From: Hemileia vastatrix
Taxonomy: Eukaryota > Basidiomycota > Pucciniomycetes > Pucciniales > Zaghouaniaceae
DNA: 64,000 bases
Reading direction: 5' to 3'
Assembly (NCBI GenBank): GCA_030280995.1
Contig: JASXTE010000001.1
Coordinates: forward strand, 348,501-412,500
Shown here: positions 1 to 10,439 of the stretch, in pieces
Layout: every line of letters starts with the position of its first letter
How positions within the stretch are numbered: position 1 is the first letter of the stretch
Program-made: the position numbers and the translations under genes
Notes under the pieces: generated by a model
What the model was told of the DNA's origin: nothing
Database searches by the model: none
The model's input: the letters and a program-made list of their open reading frames with translations, nothing else

Positions 1-59
1 ACAATTCTAACTGAGGGAGTAAAAGGGTTTGAAGATCCAGAAGCAACAGCAGAAGACAT
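1..59 (-). CDS. 5' end of gag of element A1 (rest lies outside the window)
   Basis: The first codons of a Gypsy gag read leftwards from the ATG at 59-57. They match the start of the complete A2 gag at 17097 almost residue for residue (a start rich in Ser and Ala, then VASGSSNP). Only about 19 codons lie in the window, so whether the rest is intact is unknown. In A1 the sequence upstream of this ATG is in another frame, which supports starting the A2 gag at the equivalent ATG. Confidence 0.8.
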   Translation of the reverse strand, partial: MSSAVASGSSNPFTPSVRI

Positions 60-240
60 CCCAATAAGTAAAGAAAAGCATTAAAAACCGTTAAAATAAA
101 CAAGCCTCTTGCAGGCTAATAACAAAGATCGACTAGAGTTCTAAGAATAAGCTTCTTGCAGGCTATTAACAAAGACCTTGACCCAAAAAAAAGTCCTAGT
201 AAAAGCTAGAGATTTCGAACCCCACGTTGGGCGCCAACTA
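60..240 (-). other. A1 leader with primer-binding site and twin hairpins
   Basis: Untranslated leader between the LTR and gag of A1. It holds a primer-binding site next to the LTR (about 220-236, read on the - strand as TGGCGCCCAACGTGGGG) and two copies of a small hairpin, AGCCT-CTTGC-AGGCT at 103-117 and a version with one changed base at 150-164. The same layout occurs in A2 at 17098-17274. Confidence 0.75.
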
Positions 241-1350
241 TAGTAAGGTAAACTCTTACAGTCGCTTTGCTGTAAGCAGAATCCGGAGGAGATATGTGGA
301 TTTAGTTGAAAACCCCGTCCTTCCAATAAAAATAACAAAATGGGAATTCTAAATCACTAAGCTAACCAGTCTACTTGGATCTGATTTTTAGAAATAATAA
401 AACTCTAAAATATTTAACGCTTATTGAGATTTAAATAAAAGTGGCTGTTGAGAAAGAAATACTGATAACAACAATTAAGGTGTACCAGTGAAAGATCTGA
501 AAAGATTGACATTTATGTTTTTATAATAATTTGAATTTTTATGAGACAGCAATAATCAAGTCCCAGTGATGAAGAACTTTCTAAAGATACCCTGTATGAA
601 GTGTGATTTAAATTGTTGAGTAGTATTTCTAAAATGTTATATATAAAATATAAAGTTATAAGGGTATTACAATTTATTTAATTTGTTGAGTAATAAAAAA
701 TGAGACTGTGGTGGTTAAAGATTAAGCTGTATGATCTATCCCCCCCCCTCAATTTCAAGTTTGAGAGGCTCTTAAGTATTCCTAGTCAAGTGCCTAAGTT
801 TTCCCCTCCAGAGCTCACCCAGAGTCAATCCGGAGCCCGTACGGAGTCAAAGCGGAGTCCGTACGGAGCTCGTACGGAGTCCGTCTGGACTCAATTAGAA
901 CCTTTAAAACTATAATAAAAAATTTATAAAAATTACACACAATAGAGCCACTTTCCCTTTATATTCAAAACTAATTTTTGTAGTCTGCGCAGCTCTAATC
1001 ATCCCGTGAAAATTCATCAAAGTTAAGTAATTTCTAAAAACATAAATATTTCTATAAAACTTTAAAATTCATTTAAAAATATAAGAAAAATAGCAAAAAT
1101 TCTGGGAAAAATTCCCAAGGTTCTTGAGTGACTCCACTTGATACTTATAAATTTTTCAGACCGTAAAAATAAGTTTTCTTTGTAAATAAATTGTTTTCGC
1201 GTAGGCATTTGCTTTTAACCAATTTCTTCATATTTAAAACTCAAATAAATTAAATAAAACCCTTTTATAAAAAATAATAACGCGAATCTTGCACGCCTTA
1301 ATAACTCCATTTACATACTTAGGTGCCATACTAAACTTTAGGCTACCACA
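241..1350 (-). repeat. 5' LTR of element A1
   Basis: About 1110 bp, homologous along its whole length to the two A2 LTRs (8072-9170, 17275-18372). The right edge is the conserved ...GGCTACCACA; the left edge is TAGTAAGG where A2 has TGGTAAGG, so the terminal TG has mutated to TA. It contains a CpG-rich array of short units based on CGGAGTCCGTACGGA (about 822-893), longer than in A2. It is more diverged from A2 than A2's two LTRs are from each other, so A1 is an independent, older insertion. Confidence 0.92.
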
Positions 1351-1566
1351 CCGGAACCGGTCAAAGTAGAAGACCATCTAGAGTGGGAAGTAAGCTGTAT
1401 CCTTGATTCAAGAATGCGCAAGGGGAAACTTCAATACCTCGTGGAATGGGAAGGCTTCCTCGATAACTCAGACAAAACATCCTGGGAACCAGCCATCAAT
1501 GTTTCTAATGCCCCTGAACTCCTAAAATCTTTTCATCTTAAATATCCTTTAAAACCAAAACCTTAG
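1351..1566 (+). pseudogene. Chromodomain end of a chromovirus integrase (element D)
   Basis: Starting directly at the A1 LTR edge, an open + frame of 71 codons ends in TAG. It has the chromodomain pattern: an aromatic-rich start (EWEVSCILDSR), the core strand LQYLVEWEGF, then SDKTSWEPAINV and a C-terminal helix ELLKSFHLKY. In chromoviral Ty3/Gypsy elements this domain sits at the integrase C terminus and directs insertion to marked chromatin. The upstream integrase, reverse transcriptase and gag are not in the window because A1 is inserted here. The visible piece has no break. Confidence 0.85.
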
Positions 1567-2427
1567 AATTCTCTTTTATTTTTTTCTCTTCTTTCTCTTT
1601 TCTTTTTTCTTTTTCTTTTCTTAAAATTCTAAAACTTCTTCTCTTTTAAAATCCTTATTCTTTGTTTTCTTTTCTTCTTTCTTCTTTTTTCTTTCAAAAG
1701 TTTTTCAAACTTCTTTAAAATAAATAAAATTAACTTAAAATTAAATTAAATTAAGATAAAATAAACTAAAATTAAAATTAAATTAAAAATAAAAAAATAA
1801 AAAAAAATAAAATAATAAAATTAAAATCTTAAAAAATCAATAAATTCCTTTAATTTTTCTTTTCTCTTTTCAAAACTTTTCTTCTTTTCCCTTATTTCTT
1901 TTTCTTCGAACTATCAAAATTTTTCACAAACTCAATACGACAATCATTCTCAAACTTCACTTCAACCTTTAAATCTCTCTTTTAAAATTCTTCAAACAAA
2001 TTACTTCTTTCTTTCACATTCTATTTTTTTCAAAAACTATATTTCTTCTTTCTTTTCAAATAACCAAAATTCCTCAAAAACTTCAATAAATAATCTTTCA
2101 CAAATAAAATTTTTTTTCTTTCATAAAATTTTCATTTCAAGCAAAATTATTTCAATCAACTATTTCTTTTTTCTTTTCAAAATTTAAACTAAAATTCCTT
2201 CAATTAAATATTCTTTCTTCTTTCAAAATTTAACACAAAATTTTATTCAAATCTTTTCTTTTTTCCTTTTTTTTTTCTTTTCTCAAAATCTTATAAAATA
2301 TATCATCATTTTCAATTAAAACAACAAAATAAAAATAAATAAATACACAATCGCTTTCTACTTTTTTCCTTCCATCTTTCTTTCTTTTCCTTTTCCTTCC
2401 ATTTTAAATTTTCTCCTTTATTTTCTC
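1567..2427. other. Pyrimidine-rich low-complexity spacer
   Basis: TTTCTT and CTTTT runs alternate with AAATTAAA tracts. No credible reading frame on either strand. It separates the chromodomain stop from the end of the antisense gene of D and corresponds to the 3' region of D. Confidence 0.6.
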
Positions 2428-3188
2428 TCAAACCAATATCTTCATCTTCTCCAAAATCACCCTTATTTCCTTCCTACATTTCTCAAAAACCTCTCCCTCT
2501 CCTACCGGTACCACTTCCCGGATCTCCAGCAATTCTTCAGCCACATTGAAGGAGGCAGCATTGATAATCTTGTTTATATCCCCACTGAACTCCTCAATAA
2601 ACCTAGCTTGTCGACCCTGGTGAGGTTTTTTTGACCATACCTGGTCAAGAGTTTCTTCATTATCCTCCCTCAAGGCAATCACTGGTAAATGTTCTTCAGT
2701 TGGGATCGACGGCGCCACTTCCACAGCAGTGGTTTCCACAATAGGAGCTCCCACACTCGAGGTTTTCACCTTTGGGGCTTCCACAATGACATCTGAATTC
2801 TAAGACATATGGTCATCAGTAAGATTTTTTCTTTGGAAAAACAAAATTAAAATAAAATAAAATAAAAGCAAACTTACTTTGAACATTGGATCAGCCTCTA
2901 GAAATAACTTCGATGTGACTTCCACTGTCATATCTTTTTCTTCTTCGTCATCTTCAATGACCATACGACGCTTCCTCAGTGTCCGCCTTGAGATGGGGAC
3001 TTCCTCCTCATCTTCCTCCACCAATTCATCCACCTTCTCTTCTACCCTTCATTTTTTACCCGTGGCTTGGTTTACCCAGGTTGCCACGGTATCCTTGACT
3101 TCCTCCTCAACTGCTTCTGATTTATCATCCCTGATTGACACATCCCATATATCTTCAACCACCTCTTTGGTCTTCGGTATTACCCAAT

Positions 3189-3560
3189 AGGGGGTGTCAG
3201 TTCTGGCAAATCTGCACTTAACTTAAGTGTGGATTTCAAACCAAATCAGCACTTAAATTTTGCAAAAAAGTCACTTATTTCAAAAAAGGGTGTCAGTTAT
3301 GACCTCAAATCAGCACTTTTTTCCCAACCACATTTTGGCCACAACACATCCCTTCCTTTCTTACCCCATCCCTGTCACGTGTGACACACTGACCTTCCTT
3401 GCTACCTACCCATCAATCCTCGGCGCACACCCCTTCCTGAAATTTTCAATATTTTGACCAGGCATGTTTACATTCTTTTATAATTATTTCTTCTACTTCT
3501 TAATCTTTTTTCAATGGGTGTCAGTTCTGACCTCAAATCAGCACTTTTTTCATGATTTTT
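3189..3560. repeat. Left terminal and subterminal repeats of H1
   Basis: Three direct copies of a GGGTGTCAGTTMTGRC...AAATCWGCACTT block begin at about 3190, 3289 and 3515. The last two are each followed by similar text (an ACCACATKTTGGCCACA stretch). The right end (about 6715-6885) has several short GCACTTA and AAGTGCGGAT copies instead. Such subterminal blocks are typical transposase binding sites; the role here is inferred. Confidence 0.65.
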
Positions 3561-4429
3561 TTTTCAAAACCACATGTTGGCCACATTATCCCTTTCTTTC
3601 CCATACCATTTTGTACTCTCCAAATTTCCTCTTTGTGTACTTCATTCACTTGGGTTGGTATTTTGGTTTGTTGCATATTCATTTTTTTTTGGAATTTACA
3701 GTGAATTTTTTTTTTGGATGGCTCATTGGTTTTCTTTCACCAGCTCAACATGAAATCGCATATTTTCTGAAATCGCATATTTTGTCAGTGATTTTTTTTT
3801 TCATTCATCCCTCATATCCTTTTCCTATTCTCCTCCAACATCCCTCAAACAATTTGGTTTCATTCATTTTGTCATCTCATCTCTCCAGGTAAGTCACTTT
3901 GTTCTTTTTTTTTGATTTTTTGATTACTAATTACAATTTTTTTGTTTTTTTCTGTATATTTTATTTTTTTTATCTAAATTTTTTTTGTAAGTGGTTATTT
4001 TGGATTTCAATGGTATAATTAACCTTTTTTTTCTCTCCCTCTTTACTTTATTTTTTAGCTCCATCACCCTACTCTTCATCTCTCTTTGGCATGGTCATTA
4101 TCCCCCCTTTCCCTTATTTCACTTTTTTTTGGCTCCATTTCATTGAAACACATACATTGCACATTCTTTATGCATTTCACTTACTCCATATTCAATTTAC
4201 CCACAATTCCAACATCAATCTTTCTCACTCTATTTTTCCTACTTTTCAATCAAGGTAAGTTTCATCTCCTTTTTTTCATGCCTATATGATATCTCATTCC
4301 TTTTATGAAAAGTTCATACTTAAATATATGTATGACTCTTATCTGGAAAACAGTGAACTTATAAAACTCCTTTTGATCTCATCTTCATTACCACTTTTCA
4401 AGTTTTTGTAAAATTTTGAAAATCAGACT
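3561..4429. other. T-rich internal part of H1 without a recognisable gene
   Basis: AT- and pyrimidine-rich. Two good donor-like sequences (AG/GTAAGT near 3889 and 4253) could belong to upstream exons of the oxygenase-like gene that ends at 5481, but the open stretches here are short and show no motif. Confidence 0.35.
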
Positions 4430-4752
4430 CGGAATTAGGGTTAGGTTTATTCAAATCTAAAATTCTTTTTACTGAAGATTCTCCTGAAGGCTACCTTTCA
4501 TTTCCCACAAACAGATTTGAATTTGATTCAGTGGTTGCTGAGATATTGACCATTAAAGTTGAGCCTATTTTTTCCCAATTTAAGTTTTTATTTCATTTTT
4601 TTATGTAACAAATTAGGGTTTGGTTTATTTTAATCAAATGTCCTTTAACTGAAGATTCTAATAAAGCATATCTTTCATTTCCCTCAAAAAGGCTTGAATT
4701 AGGTTCAGTGGTTGCTGAGATTTTGACCTTTGAAGTTGAGCCTTTTTTTCCA
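4430..4752. repeat. Two-copy direct repeat inside H1
   Basis: A block of about 140-150 bp occurs twice with a period near 175 bp (about 4432-4572 and 4606-4750). Both copies share TTTAACTGAAGATTCT-like and CAGTGGTTGCTGAGAT sequences. Related text in opposite orientation occurs around 37850-37960, next to another Harbinger remnant. Confidence 0.6.
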
Positions 4753-4835
4753 AATTTCACTTGTCTTACTTCACATTTTTATATTGCATATTTAGAGGAT
4801 AAGGATTCTGAAACTCTTACATGATTATTATCTAG

Positions 4836-5481
4836 GCATTTCAACTTTATAGGCATATATTCGTTGCTCAAGAATATCACTAAAGCTCAAAAAGATGAAT
4901 ATTTTTGCTTATGGGACACTCTACCTTCCTTTAACTCTTTTCTTGCTCTTTGACTCAAAAAGCACTGTAATGAAGCATTTGAAAAAAATCATGAACTTGC
5001 AACCAAAGTTGGAATACCGAATTGGTGTGACTCCAAATGGGAAGATATCAGCCATGAATATCTTTTATTTTCTAATGTTATTATCACTCATTCTGGATTT
5101 CACAATAAAATTCACACCAATACCAAGGACACCAATTTTCTTACTTTTGGTATATTCTCATATATCAAACCGATTACTGGCCAACCAATACCATCTCCAG
5201 CTAAAATCAAATGACATGGTTTATATTTTCCAGACCACTGGTGCATCATTGATTTTGGTTTGGGAAATGGTATCATTGAAACTATTTGGAATTCTTCTAA
5301 GGATAATCATCAAACAACCAAAGCTCCTCCTGGTTTGGAATCCTGTCAAGATTTAACACATTTTGGTTGCTCATTTCAAATCAGTCATAAGTTGATTCAA
5401 AGAATCAATAAGGTAATGAAAGAAGGTAAAGTTAATCAATTTAAAAAAACTTTATTTAGATCCAAAAAGTATGGGGATTAG
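4836..5481 (+). pseudogene. 2OG-Fe(II) oxygenase-like (TET/JBP-type) frame in H1, broken
   Basis: One frame reads from a TTATTATCTAG acceptor-like site (about 4836) to TAG at 5481, with in-frame TGA codons at 4951 and 5212. It resembles the fungal TET/JBP-like dioxygenase core: SGFHNKIHTNTKD (an H-x-[D] iron motif with Asn where Asp is expected), FGIFSYIKPITG, LYFPDHWCIIDF, a GNGIIETIW strand, a distal His in KDNHQTTKA and a FGCSFQISHKL end. That family oxidises methylated bases in DNA and is expanded in basidiomycetes, often near transposons. The assignment rests on motif order only. The stops and the missing Asp suggest an inactive copy. Confidence 0.45.
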
Positions 5482-5785
5482 AGTTGTCATTGAAAAAATT
5501 TTATTTTTTTGTAAATTTTTAATAAATATTTTTTATGTATCAATTTCCTCAACTAAAGTAATGGGCCCACAACCTTGTGTTGTATAAATGGTAATCATGA
5601 TAACATTTATTTGTTTCATGGGGTTCCTCTAGCCTATACCTGTGGAAAGTCCCAAACTTTTGTTTCTAGACTTGGTCTGCATTTTGGCTTGAGGGATTTT
5701 CATTACTTTAAACTAGGGAAAGTGATATATATTAGATTTTTATTTAATAATTTACGTAATTATATTAAATTTAGATGACTTCCAC

Positions 5786-5945
5786 CACTTACTTCAATAA
5801 AATGCAGGGGGGGGTATTGCCAAATTTTCAAATCTGACATGTGAAATTGATGACTTAGAAAATTTTTTGGTGATATCCACCCCTTGCTTCAATAAAATTC
5901 AGGGGAGAGTATTGCCAATTTTTTAAAACAGATATAGAATTTTTG
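5786..5945. repeat. Palindromic ~90-bp minisatellite (two units) in H1
   Basis: Two units built on TTGGTGATACCCACCCCT, about 16 nt containing CAATAAAAT, then AGGGGGGGTATTGCC. The two halves are near-complements, so each unit can fold. The same repeat occurs at 36890-37100 and 41045-41390, each time near a Harbinger transposase remnant. Confidence 0.75.
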
Positions 5946-5959
5946 GTGAAAATTTTTGA

Positions 5960-6599
5960 CGAGAATGTGAAAGTAATTGTTTCATCCTTGAGCAGGTTTC
6001 TGGCTCAAAGGAATAGCAGTACCATCATCAAAACCAATACATCCTGGGAAGCCTTCTGCTTGCATAACCTGAGATGATTCAAGTCACTCTTCTTTTGTTG
6101 GCCAGGTGAGAAGTTGAGATTACAAGGAGTTGATGGCAGTGATACATTGTTTGGTATAAGTGAAAACTGAACCATACCCTAAATCAAAGACATTTTCTAA
6201 ACATTTCAAAGCGGCTCCATTACCATTTGAACCCAAATGACATAGTGTGATGGCCAATTTAATTGAAGGATGTCGTTGTTCTTTTTGAGAATTATTCTGA
6301 AATATGGGATGATCCTGAATAAGCTCAAGCAATTTAAGGAAACATTCCTGAGAAGTCCTGAACAGCTGTCTAAAACTGGGTGTAAATAGTTTAAGAAGTG
6401 TTTGGATGGTGTACTTGGGGGTATGAAGTACTTGAGGCTTTCTGGGAAGAAGGTAACGTTTCGTGCCCGTTTTTGATAAAAAGACAAAATCTTCTTCTAG
6501 ATCAGAATCAGAATCGCAATCAGAGTCCAAGAGCAGTTCAAGAGCCATGAAAGTCATTGCTTTATGTAATTTATCACAATTTGAAAGTGAGGAAGGCAT
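5960..6599 (-). pseudogene. N-terminal part of a Harbinger transposase (H1)
   Basis: From the ATG at 6599 the - strand encodes an acidic start (SDCDSDSDLEED), then the HARBI1-type region with FRQLFRTSQECFLKLLELI, SIKLAITLCHLGSNGNGAAL and FDLGYGSVFTYTKQCITAI. After an in-frame TAA at 6120 and a TGA, the same frame continues with EGFPGCIGFDDGTAIPL and KPAQ, the site of the first catalytic Asp of the DDE_Tnp_4 fold. Then it stops and the rest of the catalytic domain is absent. Length is about half the usual 350-400 residues. It is convergent with the oxygenase-like frame. Confidence 0.75.
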
Positions 6600-7150
6600 A
6601 ACTCTTATATGATATGATATGAAGATGTAAGTGATGTACAATGATTTGAGTTATGAAGTGTTATGCTGCGGAGTGCTGCGTATGAATGGGATGATGCTGA
6701 CAAATCAGTGAAATGGGACTTGATAGTGAAATCAGCACTTTTGGTTGAGAAAGTGCGGATTTGAGTGACATAAGTGACTTATTTCATTTTGAAATCCACC
6801 AGTATTGGGGCTAGTGTGTTTTGGAAATCCGCACTTATTTAAGTGCGGATTTGTAAGTGCGGATTTTCCAGAACTGACACCCCCTAATATTTGGTCTTGG
6901 TAAACCTTTTTTTGATGTCAGAGTTTTTAGCTAAAGCATTGCACGTCACCTGTCTCCATCGGCAAAACTTGTATTTCTGGAGAGGACCTCAAGTAGCCGT
7001 GCTTTCAACACAGAAGTATTCCATTGAATCACAAGCCGTGCATGCTTTGAAGTACTGTCGGGTAACAAGCCCACCATCCGCTTTGGGGTGAGGAGGCGTG
7101 GGAGTTGGAGTCGGGCAAGTTGACATAATAATAATAATCAAGAATTCAAT

Positions 7151-7163
7151 AAAAGGAAAATAG
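7151..7163 (+). other. Polypurine tract of chromovirus D
   Basis: AAAAGGAAAATAG lies directly upstream of the TGTGGGAAG start of the D 3' LTR. It is the expected plus-strand primer site and fixes the LTR start. Confidence 0.6.
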
Positions 7164-8025
7164 TGTGGGAAGTATATGTCTCACACTCAACGGAGCTCAT
7201 CTTTTTATACCTGGACATCTGTCATGCGCCACGTGACACTCGAGGCAAAAGCAGCTCATTAAATCAATAATACAGATGTCTAAATCCATACTTGAAGTGC
7301 AGAAAGCAATTCTACATAGCAACTGAAACTTTCCTTTGTGTACTCACTATTCAACCGCGCTAATCTAAACTCTAAATCTAAATTAGTCAATCTCTCAATA
7401 GTGTGTGTTAGTCTTCTCCTCAATAAGCGACGCACAGTGCAATAGTCAATGTAATAGTCCGCTAAAAGGTTTATTAAGTATCTGTGGATTATTAAAAGGT
7501 GTAGTGAGCATGGATGGAATGGTTAGTGGAGGATTAAAGGGTTGACGGATGTTAGTGAGTAGGGTCCAGGTGTAATGGGTGTATTTTTAATTGTCTGTGG
7601 TGTGCGGAATAACAGATGGGTATGAGGTCAATGCGAGGAGGAGTAAAGGATATAAAAGGGGTTGGGTTTTGGTTCAACTTTCTTTAGAATTAAATTATAA
7701 AATGTATATATATTTAATAGTGGTAAATTTGGGTTAAATCATTATTATTGTATCTTTCCTTATTTTCTCAGTAATCGTTTCTCAATCCTAAATCTTTGAT
7801 TATTGAGTTTCCAACCCTTTGTGAGATCTTAAGAATTTTAATATTACCCTTAAATTATATTAGAATTCTTCTCAAAAGTATCTCTAAGCAGTAGCTCTTC
7901 CTTTGAGTCATCTTCGAATCACTTCCTCGAACATTTCCTCTGAGCCTTGAAGAAGTTTCTAAACTCCCCCCTCCATCTAACTTCCAGGAAGACCCTCGAC
8001 CTTGTGCGTAGGTTGTCTGGTGACA
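7164..8025 (+). repeat. 3' LTR of chromovirus D
   Basis: About 862 bp from TGTGGGAAG to ...CTGGTGACA. The left edge follows a purine tract and the right edge is where similarity to the other B LTR (28816 onward) begins. It contains a TATA box (7651). D is therefore inserted in the left LTR of element B. The matching 5' LTR lies outside the window. Confidence 0.7.
7651..7657 (+). promoter_or_regulatory. TATA box in D LTR
   Basis: TATAAAA followed by GGGGTTGGG, about 490 nt into the LTR: the expected U3/R promoter position. Confidence 0.5.
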
Positions 8026-8071
8026 AAAACAAGTATTACTATATGGATATTTCTATTCTTAATAAGCGCTA
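8026..8071 (-). repeat. Fragment of the left (3') LTR of element B
   Basis: Short piece between chromovirus D and A2. It matches 28816-28860 of the right B LTR. The LTR resumes beyond A2 at 18373. The last six bases, GCGCTA (8066-8071), are duplicated at 18373-18378 as the A2 target-site duplication. Confidence 0.85.
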
Positions 8072-9170
8072 TGGTAAGGTAAACTCTTACAGTCGCCTTG
8101 CTGTAAGCAGAATCCGGAGGAGATATGTGGATTTAGCTGAAAACCCCGTCCTTCCAATAAAAATATCAAAGTAGGTGTTCTAAATCACTAAGCTAACCAA
8201 TCTACTTAGATCTGATTGATAAAAATAATGAAACTCTAAAATAATTAACGCTTATTGAGATTAAATGATCGTGGCTGTTGATAAAGAAATACTGATAACA
8301 ACAATTAAGGTGTACCAGTGAAAGATCTGAAAGATTGACTTTTATGTTTTTATAATAATTTGAATTTTTATGAGACAGCAATAATCAAGTCCCAGCGATG
8401 AAGACCTTTCTAAAGATACCCTGTATGAAGTGTTATTTAAACTGTTGAATTGTATTTCTAAAATGTTATGTAAAAATAATAATGTTATAAGGGTATTACA
8501 AGTTATTTTAATTTGTTGAGTAATAAAAAATGAGACTGTGGTAGTTAATGATTAAGCTGTATGATGTGTCCCCCCTCTCAATTTCGAGTTTGAGAAGTGC
8601 TTAAGTATTCCTAGTCACGTGCCTAAGTTTTCCCCTCCAGAGCTCTTCCAGAGTCAATCCGGAGCCCGTACGGAGTCGAAACGGAGTCCGTCCGGACTTC
8701 CGGACTCAATTTAGAACCTTAAAACCATAATAAAAAATCTAGAAAAATTACACATAATAGAGCTACTTCCCCTTTACCTACCAAACTAATTTTCGTAGTC
8801 TGCGCAGCTCTAATTACCCCGTGATAATTCATCAAAGTTAAGTAATTTTTGAAAACGTAAATATTCCTATAAAACTTTAAAATTCATTAAAAAATATAAG
8901 AAAAATAGTAAAAAATTCTGGGAAAATTTCCCAAGGTTCTTGAGTGACTCGACTTAATACTTATAAATTTTTCAGACCGTAAAAAATAAGTTTTCTCCGT
9001 AAAATAAATTGTTTTCGTGTAGGCATTTGCTCGTGACCAATTTCTTCATATTTAAAACTCCAATAAATTAAATAAAACCCTTTTATAAAAAAAATAATAA
9101 CGCCAATCTTGCACGCCGTAATAACTCCATTTACATATTTAGGTGCCGTACTAAACTTTAGGCTACCACA
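8072..9170 (-). repeat. 3' LTR of A2
   Basis: 1099 bp, TGGTAAGG...GCTACCACA as read on the + strand. Near-identical to 17275-18372. It contains a shorter version of the CGGAGTCCGTACGGA array (about 8655-8705) than A1 or the solo LTR at 29313. Confidence 0.95.
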
Positions 9171-9183
9171 TCCTCCCTCCAAT
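9171..9183 (-). other. Polypurine tract of A2
   Basis: Read on the - strand the sequence is CGATTGGAGGGAGGA followed by the LTR start TGTGGTAG. Families B and C have nearly the same tract (19371, 43149, 52987, 32551). Confidence 0.75.
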
Positions 9184-9830
9184 CGAGAATGTCCCCATTC
9201 TTATAACTTTGCATAAGTGGTTGAGCAATTCCAAAAGAATTATCTTTTCCAATAAAGTAATTTGATAAATTTGTTTTTTAGCTGGTCTTCTTTTAAATCT
9301 TTATAATAAAAACGTTCTTTCTTCTTCTCTGGCTTGATATATCATAAAATAATATAAATCTTGTGATGATTCCACTACTGAGAGCAAGGTTTGAATCCCT
9401 TCAGACTCCCATATACCAGTCTTCCTTCTTGTCACAGCATTGAGAGAGTGGATCTTCCTATGAGCCGAATACTCCTGATTCCAACTTCATAGGGCCCCCC
9501 ACTGAGCCGAATTCTATGATTCCAATCTCGCCATAAGGTCCTCCAAGCTTCACACCAAAAAAATGGCCTAACTATGAGGCACTAAAAAAATCATTCCCTA
9601 AAATCCAACTACCATCCTAACTTCTGATTCCTTCATCACAATTTTCAAACTTTGCTATACAGCAAACCCATAAAATACTTTTGCCAGGCTTCCAATAATA
9701 ATATTAACTTTAGACCATGTTAAAGCGCCACAAATTTCACCTAATTAACCATTATGCTTTCCTTAGCATCATCACCACCTAAAATTTTAGCCTCCTAAAG
9801 CTTATCATCACCCAATTCCAGAAATAATTG
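9184..9830. other. A2 3' untranslated region, first part
   Basis: No gene seen on either strand. A GAGCCGAATWCTMYTGATTCCAA-like block occurs twice (about 9463 and 9501). Families B and C hold their antisense zinc-cluster genes in this position; A2 has none. Confidence 0.55.
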
Positions 9831-9836
9831 AATAAC

Positions 9837-10330
9837 CAGTTTAGAGTCTTAGTGGACAGTGTTAAATTAAAAGATTGAATTGAGTTATCCAAACAAGATT
9901 GACATTCCAATTTAAAGTCTTGGTAGACCAAACATATAATCGATTGCCAGTTTATGGTCTTGGTGGACCAAAGATCGTTTAAGTGCATAAATATCTTGAT
10001 ATATTCTTGAAATTCAGTTTAAAGTCTTGAAGGACTAACAGCTCCAATATAAAATCTTTAATGACTGTCTTGAAAATTAGCCAGTTTAAAGTCTTGGAGG
10101 ACTAACAGCTCCATAATTCGTATAAAACCCTTAAGGAAAGTCTTGAACAGTAGCCAGTTTAAAGTCTTGGAGGACTAACAGATCCAAAATACGTGTATAA
10201 AAAAAACTTTAAAGAACGTCTTGAAAAGTAGCCAGTTTAAAGTCTTGGAGGACTAACAGCTCCAAAATTTGTATAAAACCTTAAAGAAAGTCTTGAACAG
10301 TAGCCAGTTTAAAGTCTTGGTGGACTAACA
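9837..10330. repeat. Array of AGTTTA stem-loop motifs in A2
   Basis: Copies of CAGTTTA-A-AGTC-N6-GACT start at about 9837, 9908, 9948, 10015, 10082, 10155, 10233 and 10305. The last five are spaced 67-78 nt apart and are followed by AACAG. The copy at 9948 has the stem GGTC/GACC in place of AGTC/GACT, so both sides changed together. The intervening sequence is less conserved than the motif. Confidence 0.85.
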
Positions 10331-10439
10331 GATGTCTTGAAGTAAAATCCCATAGGTATTGAATTCCCCTAGACCCTGTTTCCTGTCTAAACTATATGAA
10401 TAAACTAAAAAGAATAGTGACTGGAAAATAAAACTAAGA

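Larger units (their letters stand above)
3189..6885. mobile_element. Harbinger-type DNA transposon H1
   Basis: The ends are inverted: AGGGGGTGTCAGTTCTGG at 3189 and its complement ending at 6885, followed inward by repeated AAATCYGCACTTA blocks on both sides. Flanking AAT at 3186-3188 and 6886-6888 is a 3-bp target duplication, the size used by PIF/Harbinger elements. Removing the element and one AAT leaves the host frame of the D gene open, which confirms both edges. Inside are a degraded Harbinger transposase start (- strand), a degraded 2OG-Fe(II) oxygenase-like frame (+ strand) and palindromic repeats between them. Additional copies of the terminal block at about 3289 and 3515 suggest duplicated or nested ends on the left. 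Confidence 0.85.
2428..7126 (-). pseudogene. Antisense zinc-cluster gene of chromovirus D, split by element H1
   Basis: A gene running opposite to D's pol, between the chromodomain and the D 3' LTR. It begins at the ATG at 7126; its early part has C-x2-C-x6-C (ACTACDSMEYFC) and, about 20 residues later, a second half in which only two Cys remain (FCRWRQVTC). The frame is interrupted by H1 (3189-6885) and is continuous if H1 and one copy of its AAT duplication are ignored. It continues through an acidic, Lys/Arg-rich middle, crosses a 78-nt intron (2877 down to 2800, GTAAGT donor, TTACTGAT branch region, TAG acceptor) and ends at 2428. Two in-frame TGA codons make it a pseudogene. I infer a DNA-binding protein; no family assignment beyond Zn2Cys6-like. 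Confidence 0.6.

Noticed and set aside
3464..4289. Hydrophobic open frames in the T-rich part of H1
   Set aside because: Composition alone (TTT/TTC codons) explains them; no conserved motif.
2428..7126. TGA read as tryptophan (alternative genetic code)
   Set aside because: TGA appears in place of Trp at several sites, but also in place of Cys, Gly and Gln, and intact genes here (A2 pol, B genes 1 and 2) use TGG for Trp and standard stops.
10010..10330. Regularly spaced repeats resembling a CRISPR array
   Set aside because: Spacers are related to each other, the repeat is part of a motif dispersed through eukaryotic retrotransposons, and the genome has spliceosomal introns.
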